Assembly (NCBI GenBank): GCA_027943335.1
Contig: BSBK01002161.1
Coordinates: forward strand, 1,829,001 to 1,893,000
Direction of reading: 5' to 3'
DNA from: Chamaecyparis obtusa
Lineage: Eukaryota > Streptophyta > Pinopsida > Cupressales > Cupressaceae
DNA length: 64,000 nucleotides
Shown here: one piece after another, positions 11,904-23,612 of the stretch
Numbering within the stretch: the stretch's first letter is position 1
How the letters are laid out: the number at the start of each line of letters is the position of its first letter
The notes under the pieces: model-generated
Told to the model about the DNA's origin: nothing
Databases searched by the model: none
What the model saw: the letters and a program-made list of their open reading frames with translations, nothing else
Made by a program: the position numbers and the translations under genes

Positions 11904-14128
11904 TTTTATTATATTGAAAAATAAATAAATAATAAAAATGAAAAAAAGATGTTGGTTTTGGTACAGTAAAAGTATAGTAAAAAGATTATAAAATAAATTA
12001 TAAAAGAAAATTAATTAAAAAATAATAATGTTGGCTTAGAAAAAATACAGAATTATTTTCATGAGAAAATATAAAATAAAAATAGAAAAATTAAATTAAA
12101 TTTAAAAAATGTAGGAGGGCACGGTTGCCTCCCCCACTATTTTTTTAAAAAGTGGCCAGCCTTTATTTTATTTATTTATATTAAAGTTTTTAGATAAAGT
12201 TTAATTTAATTAATGATTTTAGTTTAAAATATATTTAATATGTGGTAATTAACATTTGATAATTTTTAAATATAGATTAATTTATATTTTAAATTAATTT
12301 ATATTAATATTATTAAAAATATTTTATTCTTGGTATTATATTTAATTTAACTAATATTTAAATTTATATATTAATAGGTTTTATTTTTAATTATTAATTA
12401 ATAATTGTTTTATTATCTAAATGATATTTATATTGATTTAAATATTTATATTATTTTACTAATGTTAAGTGATTAAGATGTGTGTGTGTTTTTAAAAAGC
12501 ATATTAAATGATTAATATATTTAGTTATTGACTTGATAATTAGGTTAAATATTAAATTAATTAATTGGGATTAATTTAATTAAATGAATTCTTATGAGGT
12601 GTTATGAGTTTGGCTTTATGATTTTTTTGTTCTTGTGTATGGTTATTGGTGTTATCTATCAACTTTGGATTAGTTGGCCAAGGACATTATACCAGAGGTG
12701 TATGAGTACTTTTGTATTGCACGAGTTGCTTGTTTGGTCATTATATCTGATGTTGATTTGGAGTTGATCTTTTATGTGGTCAATGATCACCTTTCTGAAT
12801 TCTGATTTTGTTATCGTGTTGTATGGAAGTTGTCTTGAGTAGTTGTTTGCATATTTCACATGGGGAAATATGGTTTCAATCTTTTTACCCAACCTTTCTT
12901 TATTGAAACTTGTGATTTTATGAACACCTTGAGGGTGTGTATTTGATGTTATGGTTATGTGAGAACCAATGTGTTCTTGTTGTACTAAGAAACTGATTTG
13001 AGGATTACTATTATCATTTTCTTGTTATCTAATTTATGAGCCTAGGTAGGTTAGCTATGTGTATAGGTGGGGAGTGGCTTGCAATAGGCACCGGGGCCCG
13101 CAAGTGGCTGCCAAATAACTTATTGCAAGTGACTTAATAAAGTGATAACGTAATAAAATCTACTAGGATAGAAACATTAACAAGATGTTTGTGTTCCTCA
13201 CCCATGCCTTGAGCGCTAGTATAGGCTAGGATGGTTTGTGAGATGATGCTTGCTGCCTGCGTGGATTTGGATATATCATTGTTGGTACCTTGCCTGTATG
13301 AGAGGATTAAGGATACCACATAGAGCCACTAGGGTGTCGGGGTCTTGAGAGACTACTAGGATAACTCTAGAGTTGGCTTATGAGATGAGACTTCCCCATA
13401 TGCATCTTAGGTTTCCTATATGTGTTGATTGCCTCTAGTTGAGTATGTTTTACCTTGATATCCTATTGTACCTTTTGAGATAGAAAGCTTTCATGATCCC
13501 TTTCTTAGTTTGTGTTGTGTTTTATATTTGGTGTTTGATATCCAAGTGGGGTTTGTTGTTATCTCCCTAGCATGATGGGAGTGGACCATTTAGGTTCCAC
13601 GAGGTCGGGTGGTAGTGATTCTTTTACCATTTGAGATTTTGATGTTCGTGTACCAATGATGGATGATCCTTGTAGTAGTTGTACCTTCATGTTCCTCATG
13701 GTTGGAGATGTATTCTTATCTTTCTTATTCTATATTCTTTTACCATTGTATCAATTATTTTGGAGATATCATATTGTACTTTGTGTTGATTATTATTACA
13801 TACCCTACAAAATGTGCAGTGGATGTGGGCTATCAGGTATACCTTGTGATATTGGTTGTATCAGAATTTCATGCATATGATGATGTACTCACTTACATTA
13901 TGTGGAGACTTTGTATGGTTGTTTCATTAAGTGGTTTAATTAATATTTACGTAATCTATGTCAAGGAACCCTTGAGATTTGTGATCTATGTTTGAGTTGT
14001 AATTATATTGTATTGCTTCCGCATTGTTAAACATTGTTGTTGTGTAAACCCTTAAGAAAAGAATTATTCTGTAAACGTAGTTGCATATTTAGGTTAATTT
14101 CTCCTGGGTTCCCTAGCAGGGCATTACA
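10152..14128. mobile_element. Element E: 3,977-bp LTR-like insertion, probably a long solo LTR
   Basis: It begins TGTAATGCCC and ends GGGCATTACA, a perfect 10-bp terminal inverted repeat with TG...CA ends. It is flanked by a perfect 5-bp duplication TGATC (10147-10151 and 14129-14133). Element D integrase sequence resumes on both sides, so the borders are exact. I found no terminal direct repeats inside it and no gag or pol motifs on either strand. A single long LTR left by recombination is therefore the simplest reading; a coding-free element is the alternative. The interior is very AT-rich with a 62-bp AT microsatellite. Its orientation and family are not determinable here. Confidence 0.8.
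11840..11901. repeat. (AT)31 microsatellite inside element E
   Basis: Alternating A and T over 62 bp, within a stretch of extreme AT content. Confidence 0.97.
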
Positions 14129-14133
14129 TGATC

Positions 14134-14720
14134 AAACACTTGTTGTCTGTGCTCATCCAATAATTCAAGTTCTTAGATTCTTGAGATCCTATAGCCTTCA
14201 TCTGTTATGAGACCTCTCAATGACTTAATGATGGAATTTCAACTTCGATAGGAAGAAATTTCTTTGACCCATAGACAAGAGTGAAAGGTGTGGCTCCTAT
14301 TGGCATTCTAATGCTTGTTCAATATGCTCACAATGCTGGATTCAACTACAAATTCCAATCTCTACCTAATTTTCTTATTGTTCTATGAACATTTTTTAGA
14401 ATAGTTTTGTTTGATGCTTTAGCCTATCTGTTTCTGAAATAGGCCCATTTTTTAAATGGTTAGTGCGTTATGAAGGAAAATAATTCTCTACCAGGAGTGT
14501 GAATTAAGTTCCCATGGATTTGATATTTCTTGCAAGATTTGGCAAATTGCACTGCATCTTTCTCCATATTTGGCCAATAATATATGATCCGTAGAAGTTT
14601 CTTAGCTAACAAAAGGCCATTCAAGTGATATCTGTAAATACCTTCATGGACTTTGTGTAATGCGTATTTAGATTCTTCTATTTCTAAACACATAAGGAGA
14701 GTACCATCTAGATCCTTCCT
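14134..14720 (-). pseudogene. Element D integrase remnant with catalytic core deleted
   Basis: The minus strand reads the N-terminal zinc-binding part (VHEGIYRYHLNG, then YYWPNMEKDAVQFAKSC; the second Cys is replaced by Tyr), then HTPGRELFSF and PFKKWA. The match to the element C protein then jumps straight to AKASNKTILKN, so roughly 290 bp encoding both Asp residues of the D,D-35-E triad are missing. The C-terminal side continues (PIGATPFTLVYGS, LPIEVEIPSLS) until element E cuts it at 14128; the rest lies at 9890-10146. Such a protein could not catalyse integration. Confidence 0.85.
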
Positions 14721-15014
14721 ATACAGGCCATTAGCTATGATTAGAGAACGCGATGCATTTTAGATAAGGTTTCTTTTTTCATTTCTAGATAAGTTGTTTG
14801 GAGTGATTTGGTCTATTAGGTAAGAAAATATTTGGTTATATCTTGATGAATCATGACCCAAAATTGAGAAAATGATCTAGGAATATGGGGAATCATAGGC
14901 AAGAAAAGGTAGTTATTCTACCAAGAAGTCATAGCGAAACTGATGTTCCTCAATTTGTAGCATTGAGGCCAGAGTATCCATAACATTTGCTACTATATTT
15001 TCCAATCTCAGAAC

Positions 15015-15470
15015 CTATTGGAATGTGATGTAGACAAAATACTTCTTTGAATCATCAACCATTCTCTTGTATGTTGTTAGCTTTTCATCTTTTATTTGGT
15101 ATTGATCATTGATTTGATTGATTATTAGTTGTGAATCTCCATAGACATGTAACTCCACAATTTTCCATTCAATTGGTAGTTTCAATCCATTCACTAAAGC
15201 TTCATATTCAACAATATTGTTGGTATATGGAAAGATCATTTTATATTCTTTAGGAATTTTATATCCTTGGGGAGTTATAAATAATGCATCAGCTCTTGAC
15301 CCCTTTTGGGTGAATGATCCATCAAAGAACATTTTCCATGGGTGCTCTATTAAATGCATAATTGATTCATCAGAGAATTCAATTGTCATTGGTCTAGTAT
15401 CTTGTAGAGGTGCATATGCTAAGTGATCATCATTAAATTTACCTTTGATTGCCTTTGTTTCTGATCTCAC
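15015..15470 (-). pseudogene. Element D second RNase H (archaeal-type)
   Basis: The open minus-strand stretch contains MFFDGSFTQKGSRADALF, NNIVEYEALVNGLK and HVYGDSQLIINQIND, matching the Asp, Glu and Asp motifs of an archaeal-type RNase H. It sits after the ordinary RNase H and before integrase, the arrangement that defines Tat-lineage elements. In the living element it would remove RNA from the RNA:DNA hybrid. It is about 150 codons long and in one frame, but cut off from RT and integrase by stops. Confidence 0.85.
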
Positions 15471-15525
15471 TAAGAATCATGACCCATTTTTCTAATCGGC
15501 TAGTTAATGTTGCTTTATTCAGTAG

Positions 15526-16641
15526 CTATTTTAATGGATCAATTTTTGCAATCAGTTTCATTGTATGAGCCAACATATAATGTCTAAACTTTTGTGAGGC
15601 AAACACCACTTCTATGTAATCTTTCTCAATGATAGTGTAGTTAAGCTCATAAGAAACAAATGTTTTATTGGTATAATAGATGGCTCTTTCTTTCCCTGCA
15701 TCATCTTGTTGTCCAAGAAGGGCCCCAAGTGACATGGTTGTAGCTAATATGTATAGTAAAAATATTTTCCTTGTATAGATGTTATCAAGAGAGGACAACT
15801 TGTTAAGTACTCTTTATCTAATTGAATTTTTTTTCACATCCTTCATCCCATTTGAAGGTAACTCCTTTGTGTAGTGTTTTTGTAAACAGTTGAGCTTTGT
15901 CAGCTAGTTGTGATATGAACCACCTTATTGATTAGAGCTTTCCTTGTAATGTCCTCATTTGACTGATGTTTCTTGGTGGTTACATCTCCATGATTTCCTT
16001 TATCTTATCTGGATCTACTTCAATGCATTTTGCTGAGATGATATAACTAAGGAGCTTCCACGATGTTACACCAAAGACATATTTCTTTGGGTTCAATATT
16101 AATTTAAACTGATCCATTCTGTCAAAGATCTTTTCTAAATCTTCCAGGTGGGTTGTTCTTTTTTTTGACTTGACCAATGTATCATCTACATATTCTTTCA
16201 TGTTTTGATGCATCATATCATGAAATATAGTTTCCATTGCTTGTTGGTATGCAATCTCTGCAAGCACAAACACCTCAATATGTCATTGTATCAATGGTTA
16301 GTAACACTTGCATTCTTAAGTCCAAATGGCATTACGTTCCAGCAGAATGCACCCTAAGCACACATGAAAGCTATCTTTTCTTGGTCTTCTAGTGCTATCT
16401 TGATATGATTGTAACCTGAGAAACCATCCATTAAAGAATACATTTCATATCCAGTAGTGAGATCAACAATCATGTCAATGTTTGGGAGTGGAAAATCATC
16501 CTTTAGACTAGCTTTGTTCAGATCTCCAAAATCTGTACATACCCTGATTGACTTGTCTGGTTTAGAAACTGCGACAATATTAGAGATCCACTCATCATAG
16601 TTAATGGCCCTTATGAAACCATATTTTAGCAAATTTTCCAA
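15526..16641 (-). pseudogene. Element D reverse transcriptase and first RNase H
   Basis: RT motifs are clear: SKPDKSIRVCTDFGDLNKA, DFPLPNIDMIVDLTTGYEMY, SLMDGFSGYNHIKIAL, FCWNVMPFGLKNA and the catalytic EYVDDTLVKS. RNase H follows with LGALLGQQDD and YYTNKTFVSYELNYTIIEKD. The frame is interrupted between the GLKNA motif and the YVDD box by a 47-bp piece of the element's own LTR (16257-16303) that brings in a stop. Further frameshifts separate RT from RNase H. It would have copied the element RNA in the cytoplasmic particle; this copy cannot. Confidence 0.88.
16257..16303 (-). repeat. 47-bp fragment of D LTR inside the D RT gene
   Basis: The 47 bp match 3282-3328 near the LTR edge with two mismatches, and match the right LTR near 23630-23680 with small differences. 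Element C lacks the piece at the same RT position. Short shared words (CTAAC at one edge, GCATAC at the other) suggest template switching or microhomology-mediated filler. Confidence 0.82.
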
Positions 16642-18600
16642 TTCATCTTAAACCAATAATGCCACGTGAGGATGCATATTTATGAATTTTTTTTTACTGG
16701 TTTAATTCCTAGAGATATGGATAAGTGATGCATGATTAGGTTAGTATGTAACCCAAGCATATCTAAGCAAGACCAAGAAATTTTTATCTTCTTATCTATA
16801 AAGAACTGGATGAATTGTTGTTTCTCCTCTTCTAACAATGATTGTGCTATGTGTATCAGCTAAGGTTCTTCTTCTAGTCCAAGATTGATTGGTTGTGTAG
16901 GTTAAATGAGCATTGACAATATCTCTTGAAAAAGATCAGGAAAGATATCAAGTTTCCCATCTTCTGGTGCCTCGGAGAGGTTTTCACTTTTAGATGCATC
17001 TTTTTTTTTACTATTTCCGGTTGTGATACTACCACAATGTGGTTTTCACAATCAAACCTTTTCTTCTTTTTATTTTTTATTTTAAGACATAGAAAATTGA
17101 TATCCCCATTTGTCATGTTCATGCTCATTTCACTGGTGGAAGAATAAAGGGGTGCTACTGCATTTAGGTATAAATCCAAGGTGTAGTCATTTGGAAAATT
17201 CATTAGGTTCTTTGGCTCATTTTGATTCTATTCAATGAGATCAGGGTGTAATAAGGTTAAGTACTTAGATGGTTCGAGGGATAGCACTGCGTTATCATCA
17301 AGGCTCATGACAGGGTTGGAAAGTTCTGTTAGGTGACCTTCCAAAGAATTTTTTAGACTGTAAAGAGTCCTAACGTCATCCATAAAGTCATTGTTAGAAT
17401 TACACGTACCTAAATTGATTGACCTAGCATTGGAGCTTTTTCCCTCCTCTAGTTGGTATGAGTATTTATGAATAACACCCACCTCAATATCAATTGTATC
17501 ATCAGAGTAAGAATCCCATTCATACTCATAAGAGTCAGTTTGGATTTCTTCTGACTTCCCTAGGAATTGTAGTATAGTTATGGGTACCTCTTCTTCTTCT
17601 TCTATTGTTTGAAGAGGTGTTTTTGGAGAGGTAGGTACATATATTTTCTTATTATAGGGAGGTTTATCAACAACATAAGTATTTGTCACCATCTATCCCT
17701 AGTAAGGATGTCTGTCTTCTTGTGAACTAGCTTCCAAAAGACTCTCAACCAAATGTGTTGTAAGTACTTATTGTTGAGATTCAATACTTTGCACAAGTCC
17801 TTGTACTTCTTCAATTATACTATCCTTTTCTGGAATTTCCCTTTCTCCTTCTTGTAAAGATATTTGAGGTATCATGGATTCTTGTTGATCAAAGAGATGA
17901 CTTAAATATGGTGGTCTATATAGCTCTCCTCGACAAGTTGAATTCTCCATTTGAACATGTAATAATATCTCAAAGGTAAATAGTACACCTATTGTTTCTT
18001 TATCTTGTTCATCATCATAATCTTCTTCCCCATCAAATATAGGACCATCTCTAGATGAAGGTTCTAACCTTTGTTCATTGCACCCTAGCCCCATTTTGTC
18101 TTTAGAGTTGCAGAACTCCATATTTATTGGTTCTATGAGTCCTTTTTATATCCAGTAGGTCCTTCACCTTTATATCCCATTTGTTTCATGATATTATAAC
18201 CTTTTCCATATTTTTACGAGGATATTTCAACATGTTTTACTTGTTTATCATGTTCTTCTCCTTTGTAGAGCCATGCTAGGACAACTCTTTCTTCATTTTA
18301 TTCTGTTAGGGAAATCTTATCTTTTACCATCCCCGTTCCTTCATGAATTATTAATTATTTATTGTTAGAATTCTTGAATGATGATGATGGTTTTCCATAT
18401 GATTTAGGAGATGTGGGGAGCTCAGCCATAGATGGAAATGAATCAAGTTTGTATTCTCCCATTCCTACTTCTCCGATCTTCATTTTCTTCTCAAAATATC
18501 TCATAACAGCTACATTAGAGCTTTCAGTTTCTTGACTTTTTGAAGCTTTTTTGTTGTGAGGAACCATGCTATTAGTTTGTTTCATATTGTTACAAGACTA
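16642..18600 (-). pseudogene. Element D protease-RT linker with G-patch-like segment
   Basis: The stretch holds a series of minus-strand open pieces rich in Asp, Glu, Ser and Lys. Among them are 17228-17692, with an SYEYEWDSYSDD-like acidic patch matching the element C linker, and 16874-17203, which matches the NDYALACYLNAVEP segment of A. Around 18141-18215 the minus strand reads YNIMKQMGYKGEGPTGYKK, with MGLGCNEQ soon after, resembling a G-patch (Gly-rich nucleic-acid-binding motif). Many stops and frameshifts. The role of the linker is unknown. Confidence 0.65.
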
Positions 18601-18639
18601 GCTAGCATTTTTTGGTATGGTGTCTTCCACCCCGTTTTA

Positions 18640-19070
18640 TGGAAACTTATCACACTAATAATATGTTGATAGGATATGTCTTTCCTAATAAGATGTTGTA
18701 TGCTAGTGGAAAATCAAGAACTTGGGAAATGAATTCTCTCTCAATGGATCCCACTCTAATAGGGAGCACAACTAGTCCTTTTGATGATCTTTCTTCTTCA
18801 TCATATGCCTTGATGGCAATATTTATCCTTGGGTCTATACAATGTTCTGAGAATCCCAATGCTTTTAACAAATTGAATGTAAAAATATTCAAACCAATAC
18901 CTCCATCTATCAAGACGTTCTTGACTTTATTTTTATGGATTAAAACCTCTACATGGAATGACTGATTATGTAGATGATTCAAGGACTTTTTATCTTCTTC
19001 AAAAAATGATAGATAATGCGGGGATTTAAAATGAACGACCATATCTTAGAAATGAATTACATCTAATTCT
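18640..19070 (-). pseudogene. Element D aspartic protease
   Basis: The open minus-strand piece 18650-19042 contains VKNVLIDGGIGLNIF, followed by IKAYDEEERSSKGLVVLPIR and FPLAYNILLGK. The active-site motif is D-G-G where most retroviral-type proteases have D-T-G or D-S-G; elements A and C share this. In the living element it would cut the Gag-Pol polyprotein. The frame is preceded and followed by stops. Confidence 0.8.
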
Positions 19071-21144
19071 TTCATAATATTTTTTGTGAGTAGGGCTTGT
19101 TAAAGATCTCCTTGTGTTCCAGAGATATCTTTAAAAATTGAAAGATTGAGATTTGGGCGGACATTCATTGCAATTGATCCACCAAGTTGTAGGATGATGA
19201 GGAAGATCTTGATTGTTTTGATGTAGAAGGTTTTGATATTGATATTTATGGTTGTTATGATATAAAACTAGCCCCTTTGATTGTGACTTTAGCTTGACTT
19301 CTCATAACCACATTGGATGATTCAGCTTCTTTGTTTGTACCTTTGATGATAATCACATTTACTGATTGATCACTTGATTGTAAGTCATTTGTTTCATCAT
19401 TGCATTCTGATTCTTGATGAACTATGGGATTATCATGAGGAGTAAGACCTTCATTGTTTAATTGTTTGTAAGGTTCAATAATATGGATCAAATTATCCTT
19501 ATTCGCATAAGTGTAATTGATCTTTTTACCCTTTGGATTTGAACTTTCACCTTTCTCATATCGGGGTAATGGTTATGACCATCCACCTTGATCTTATCAT
19601 TGTCTATCAAATGTTGCATCACATATTTAAGTTTCACGCATTCATTCATCTTGTGACCTTTGTTTTATGGAAATTACATAAATGATCATTTTTCCACCAC
19701 TTTGGTTTAATTTGTGGTTCCCATGGTCTTGACTTCGGTAAATTAATTATCTTGTTGTCTAATAGAGTCTTGAGTACTACTTCTAGAGGTTCTCCAAGAG
19801 GTGTGAAATTACACTTGGGTTTGGACATCCAAGGTTTATCTCTATTTGATTCATTGTTCCCTCTAAGAGTAAATTTTTTATTTTTGGTGTTCTTAGCCTC
19901 TTGTAGACTAGTTGAAAGATTAAATATTCCCAGTTTAGGTATATCATTGAATGATTCCACAAAACCATGATTAAACACATGTTTGTTCTTGTTTTGGTAT
20001 TTGAATTTGTCTTTGTTGCTATTATTATTGTTATATTTGGTATCCTTGTAAATGATGATCTCTCCCTTTTTTACTAGGACATATTTAATCTTAATGGCAC
20101 TTTCTACCATTTTGTCAAAGGAAACATGTTTTTGCATATGCAATACGTAATTCATCCTAGGAATCAAAGTGTTGATGGATATATCCATCTTCTCGGTCTC
20201 AGTAATTTGTCTTGGACACCTTGCAAATATCTTCCTCCATCGCTAAAGGAATATGACAAATTGTTGGCCACTTCATTGTTTGGTGTTGCATAGGTCTAAC
20301 ATAGTAATATTATGTTGGATGTTGTAGGAATAGTTCTAAATGAATATTTTGACAAGGTCTTCAAAGGTTTTTACAATGGGTGTGAACTTTGTGAACCATT
20401 CCATGGATTGTCCTCTGCTAATACTTTGAGGAAAGAGTCTCATTAGATATGTCTTCTCATGCAAAAACTCCATACTCAAGGAAAAAAATTCTCTAACATG
20501 ATCTTGTGGGTCACCATTTCTATTATATTTGTCATATTTTGGGATTTCCACTTTATAAGGAAATGGTGGCATGTGTATACCTTTGTCAAATGGAAAGGGA
20601 CAAATTGTGTCAAATGAATATTGGTTGGAGGGTTTGTCCTTTCCTTCTTTTAAACCCTTGATTTTGGTTTGTAGTGCCATCATTTGTTTAGCAAGAATGG
20701 AAATAGGCATTTCAAATTCCCTTTTCTTCAATTGATCTACATCAAAACTTTTTGGAAGTTTAACCCCCATAGCTACTAGGTGTAGGAATTATCATTCTTT
20801 GTCAGAATTGTGGATCATTTCCAGCATCTTTTGGAATCTCTTGTTTTGTTGGCATTTTCAAAATTCCTCTTTGGTGGGGTCTTCAGATCACTATTCAAAC
20901 TATCATGACATCTGTGATTATCTTCTTTCTCTCAGCTTCCTTGGTTGTCATTTCATTATTCTCAGTCATAATCATTACAAGACATGGTTTGTGTAGTATG
21001 ATCTTCATAGGTTGTTTGGAGTGGTGATTCCTGATTGAATATGTGATTTTATCTCAAAGTTTCTCCTTGGTCAAAAGTGATGATTCTAGGAGCATCTTCC
21101 AAATTTTGATTAAAAGGATAGTGGTTGGTTCTAGTATTAACCAT
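19071..21144 (-). pseudogene. Element D gag
   Basis: The likely start is the ATG at 21144-21142 (MVNTRTNHYPFNQN), the position equivalent to MVETRASS in element C. Capsid-like motifs follow: CPFPFDKGIHMPPFP, VEIPKYDKYNRNGDPQDHVR and MEFLHEKTYLMRLFPQS. Later come FTPLGEPLEVVLKTLLDNKI and PKWWKNDHLCNFHKTK, the start of the family's CHHC knuckle, which is broken here. The protein would coat the element RNA. There are numerous stops, and the first 120 codons are the most eroded. Confidence 0.82.
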
Positions 21145-21300
21145 GAAAAATCAAAGATTGAATCTACTTGAGCAATTTGGAACTCACTGACTAGGGTTTT
21201 AATATGATTAGATTTGAACGATTTCTTACAAGGGATTGATTGAAAGATTGATCGAAGATAGATTGATTGAAAAATATTGAGTGAAAAGGTGGTTGATTAC

Positions 21301-21637
21301 TATTGGCAAAATGGTCAGCCCTCCCCTCGGGATTTGTGACATGGTTTAATAGCCTCCTGTGTCTTCTATAAGTCTAGTGGTTGTATCAAGCATTAACAGG
21401 GTCAATCTTTTGGTGCAACAGAAACCACTACTTGTAACAAGTGGTATCAGATCTTGCTCACAGGTTTGAATCCCCTCGGGTAACACTGAGGGGGAGATTG
21501 TTGGAAAAATGGTCAGTGCTCCCCTCGGGATTCATGACATAATTTAACATCCTCCTGTGTCTTCTATAAGTCTAGTGGCTATATCAAGCATTAACAGGGT
21601 TGGTCTTTTGGTGCAACATAAACCACTACTTGTAACA
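21301..21637 (+). mobile_element. TRIM: 337-bp terminal-repeat retrotransposon in miniature
   Basis: Two 139-bp direct repeats (21301-21439 and 21499-21637) flank only 59 bp. Next to the first repeat is TGGTATCAGATC (21442-21453), one base off the tRNA-iMet primer-binding site. Next to the second is the purine tract TGAGGGGGAGAT (21487-21498). The second LTR keeps TG...CA ends; the first has TA in place of TG. A perfect 5-bp duplication ATTAC flanks the unit (21296-21300 and 21638-21642). It encodes no protein and depends on other elements. The two LTRs differ at about 17 of 139 sites by eye, more than those of the host element D. Confidence 0.92.
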
Positions 21638-23587
21638 ATTACTAGCTTCAATAGTCAGGGTTAGGGTTAGAATGCCCAAGTAATTGACTTCTAAGAACTA
21701 GGTTTTTTTTGGTAAATCATATTTGATGTGCAAGTAATAGAACAAGAATGATAGATTAAGAAAATCTTTGAAAGAAAGGTATAACTAAGATGTGGAATAA
21801 ATTTAGATCTTATATTAGGTTAATTGTAATGATTGGATTAGATAGAAAGCTAAAATGGGTATCTAGATCAGTGACCAGATTTAACAAATGATGTACAGAA
21901 AACCCTGAAAATTATAACTATTTTCTATACAATTGACTAGATATGACTCAAGGATAAACTAGGTGCAATATTAGAAACCAAGTATGATTTTATAATGACC
22001 TCTATATGATATTTTAACTTGGTACATTTTTTTTCATAGGCTCATACGATTCTCTGAGGAAGTTTGATAGTTTGTAGCTTGATAAATAATGAGTCATACG
22101 ACTCAATGTTACCAGATACGATTCAATATATGGGCTCATACAACTCTAAATACCTAGTATGATTCTCTTCTTAGGGTTGTATGATTAGTCACATTGGACA
22201 CAATTTACTTCTTTCTAGGATAAAATTTTCTGACTGAAGGTATTCTGCCAGCAAATTTGCAATTTTGGGATCCATGAAGTTTGATTGGTTTTAAATTGCT
22301 TTCAGTTTGTTCATAATTATTTTTAGGGATTCATGATCAGACAAAAAAAATAGGCATGTGAGAGGGAATTCAAGCACATTATATTCCTAAGGAATTTGGC
22401 GTAGTGTGAAATTTTTTTCTTGCTGACCTAGGTACACACTCAAAAGCTAATCTGAATATGGCCATCGAAGAGTGTCTAATGAGGGCATGATATGACAAGT
22501 GTATTGGAGAAGTTACTATCTTCCTTGCACAAAGATTATCACCCTTTCTAAGGTGAACTAGGGGGATTCTATTCTATGAACTATAGTAAGGGAATCCATT
22601 TAAATACATCCTTTATGTCATGCAAGCATGATGAGGCCTATAGCCCTATGAAGAAATGCACTTGTCCTCCAAGACTTTAATCTCAAAGAGGTATTTGATT
22701 AGAGTGGGTTGGAAGGGCCGACGTATGCCTTTTTCCGACTTGGATCTTTCTTGGGATATTTTTTTCTCAACTGACAAGCCCTCTAAAAGGATCAACAATG
22801 AAAGAAATGGATAACTATTGAAGTTTTGGATTTCTAATTTTCCCTCAAAGGGAAAAGAGCATAATATCCTATTTCAATTGCTCTTCCCAAGCACATAAAT
22901 CACATGTTGGTTCCCCATAAGAAAACTTGTCTATAATGAATTGAACACTTCTAGGTTTTTGATCTTCCCAAAATGGAAAAGATCATATTCCCCTAATGCT
23001 TAATTATCCACAAGAAAGAGATCTTCTAATTAGTTAGGTGCCTAAACTAGAAATCAAAACACAATGTTCATTTGGTATTTCAAGGAAACCTATAATAATA
23101 ACCATTAGTAGTTTGGATTTTCAATCTTCTACAAACGTCTTGCATCCACAAACATCATTAGTATTTTGAGAAAAATCAAGTTGAATTAAGCATCTTGGAT
23201 AATTGATCTTATACAAATGACCTGTAGGAACTTGTTAGGTTGTCAGAAATCAATCACAAACAGAGAAACAATCACAAACAGAGAAACAATCATAAAATTT
23301 TGTTATCTATTAGTCAAAATCCAAGTGAAAAGCAATTTGAACTCTCTGTCCTTAGGTATAGACTCTTACAATTTTATGACTAACCCTATATAACTAATAA
23401 TACCAGGTACGGTCAATAGACCTATCAAATACAATCAATTGCCATATATGACCAATAACCAAACTAAATACAATTCACAAAATGGGGTATGATCTTATAT
23501 ACTTGGTACAATCAATGATGAGGATTGTATGAAATTTTCCCTGTCTACAAAGAGAAGGATTAGAAAAATAGAGAAAATGAGGCCATG

Positions 23588-23606
23588 GTCCCCATGGTCA
23601 GTGACA
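23588..23606 (-). promoter_or_regulatory. Element D degenerate primer-binding site
   Basis: Read on the minus strand this is TGTCACTGACCATGGGGAC, located 6 nt from the 5' LTR. It aligns loosely with the TGGCGCCCACCGTGGGGC site of element C, with changes mostly of the C/T or G/A kind. It is assigned by position more than by match. Confidence 0.45.
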
Positions 23607-23612
23607 AAGATA

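Larger units (their letters stand above)
21145..23612 (-). other. Element D 5' leader
   Basis: Non-coding region between gag and the 5' LTR. It contains the TRIM (21301-21637). Clusters of gtatgat/tcatacga words are at about 22040-22210 (gctcatacgattct, gagtcatacgactc, cagatacgattc) and, weaker, at 23400-23540. Long leaders are usual in Tat elements. Confidence 0.7.

Noticed and set aside
10152..14128. Element E as a complete retrotransposon
   Set aside because: No internal LTR pair, primer-binding site or pol motif could be found.
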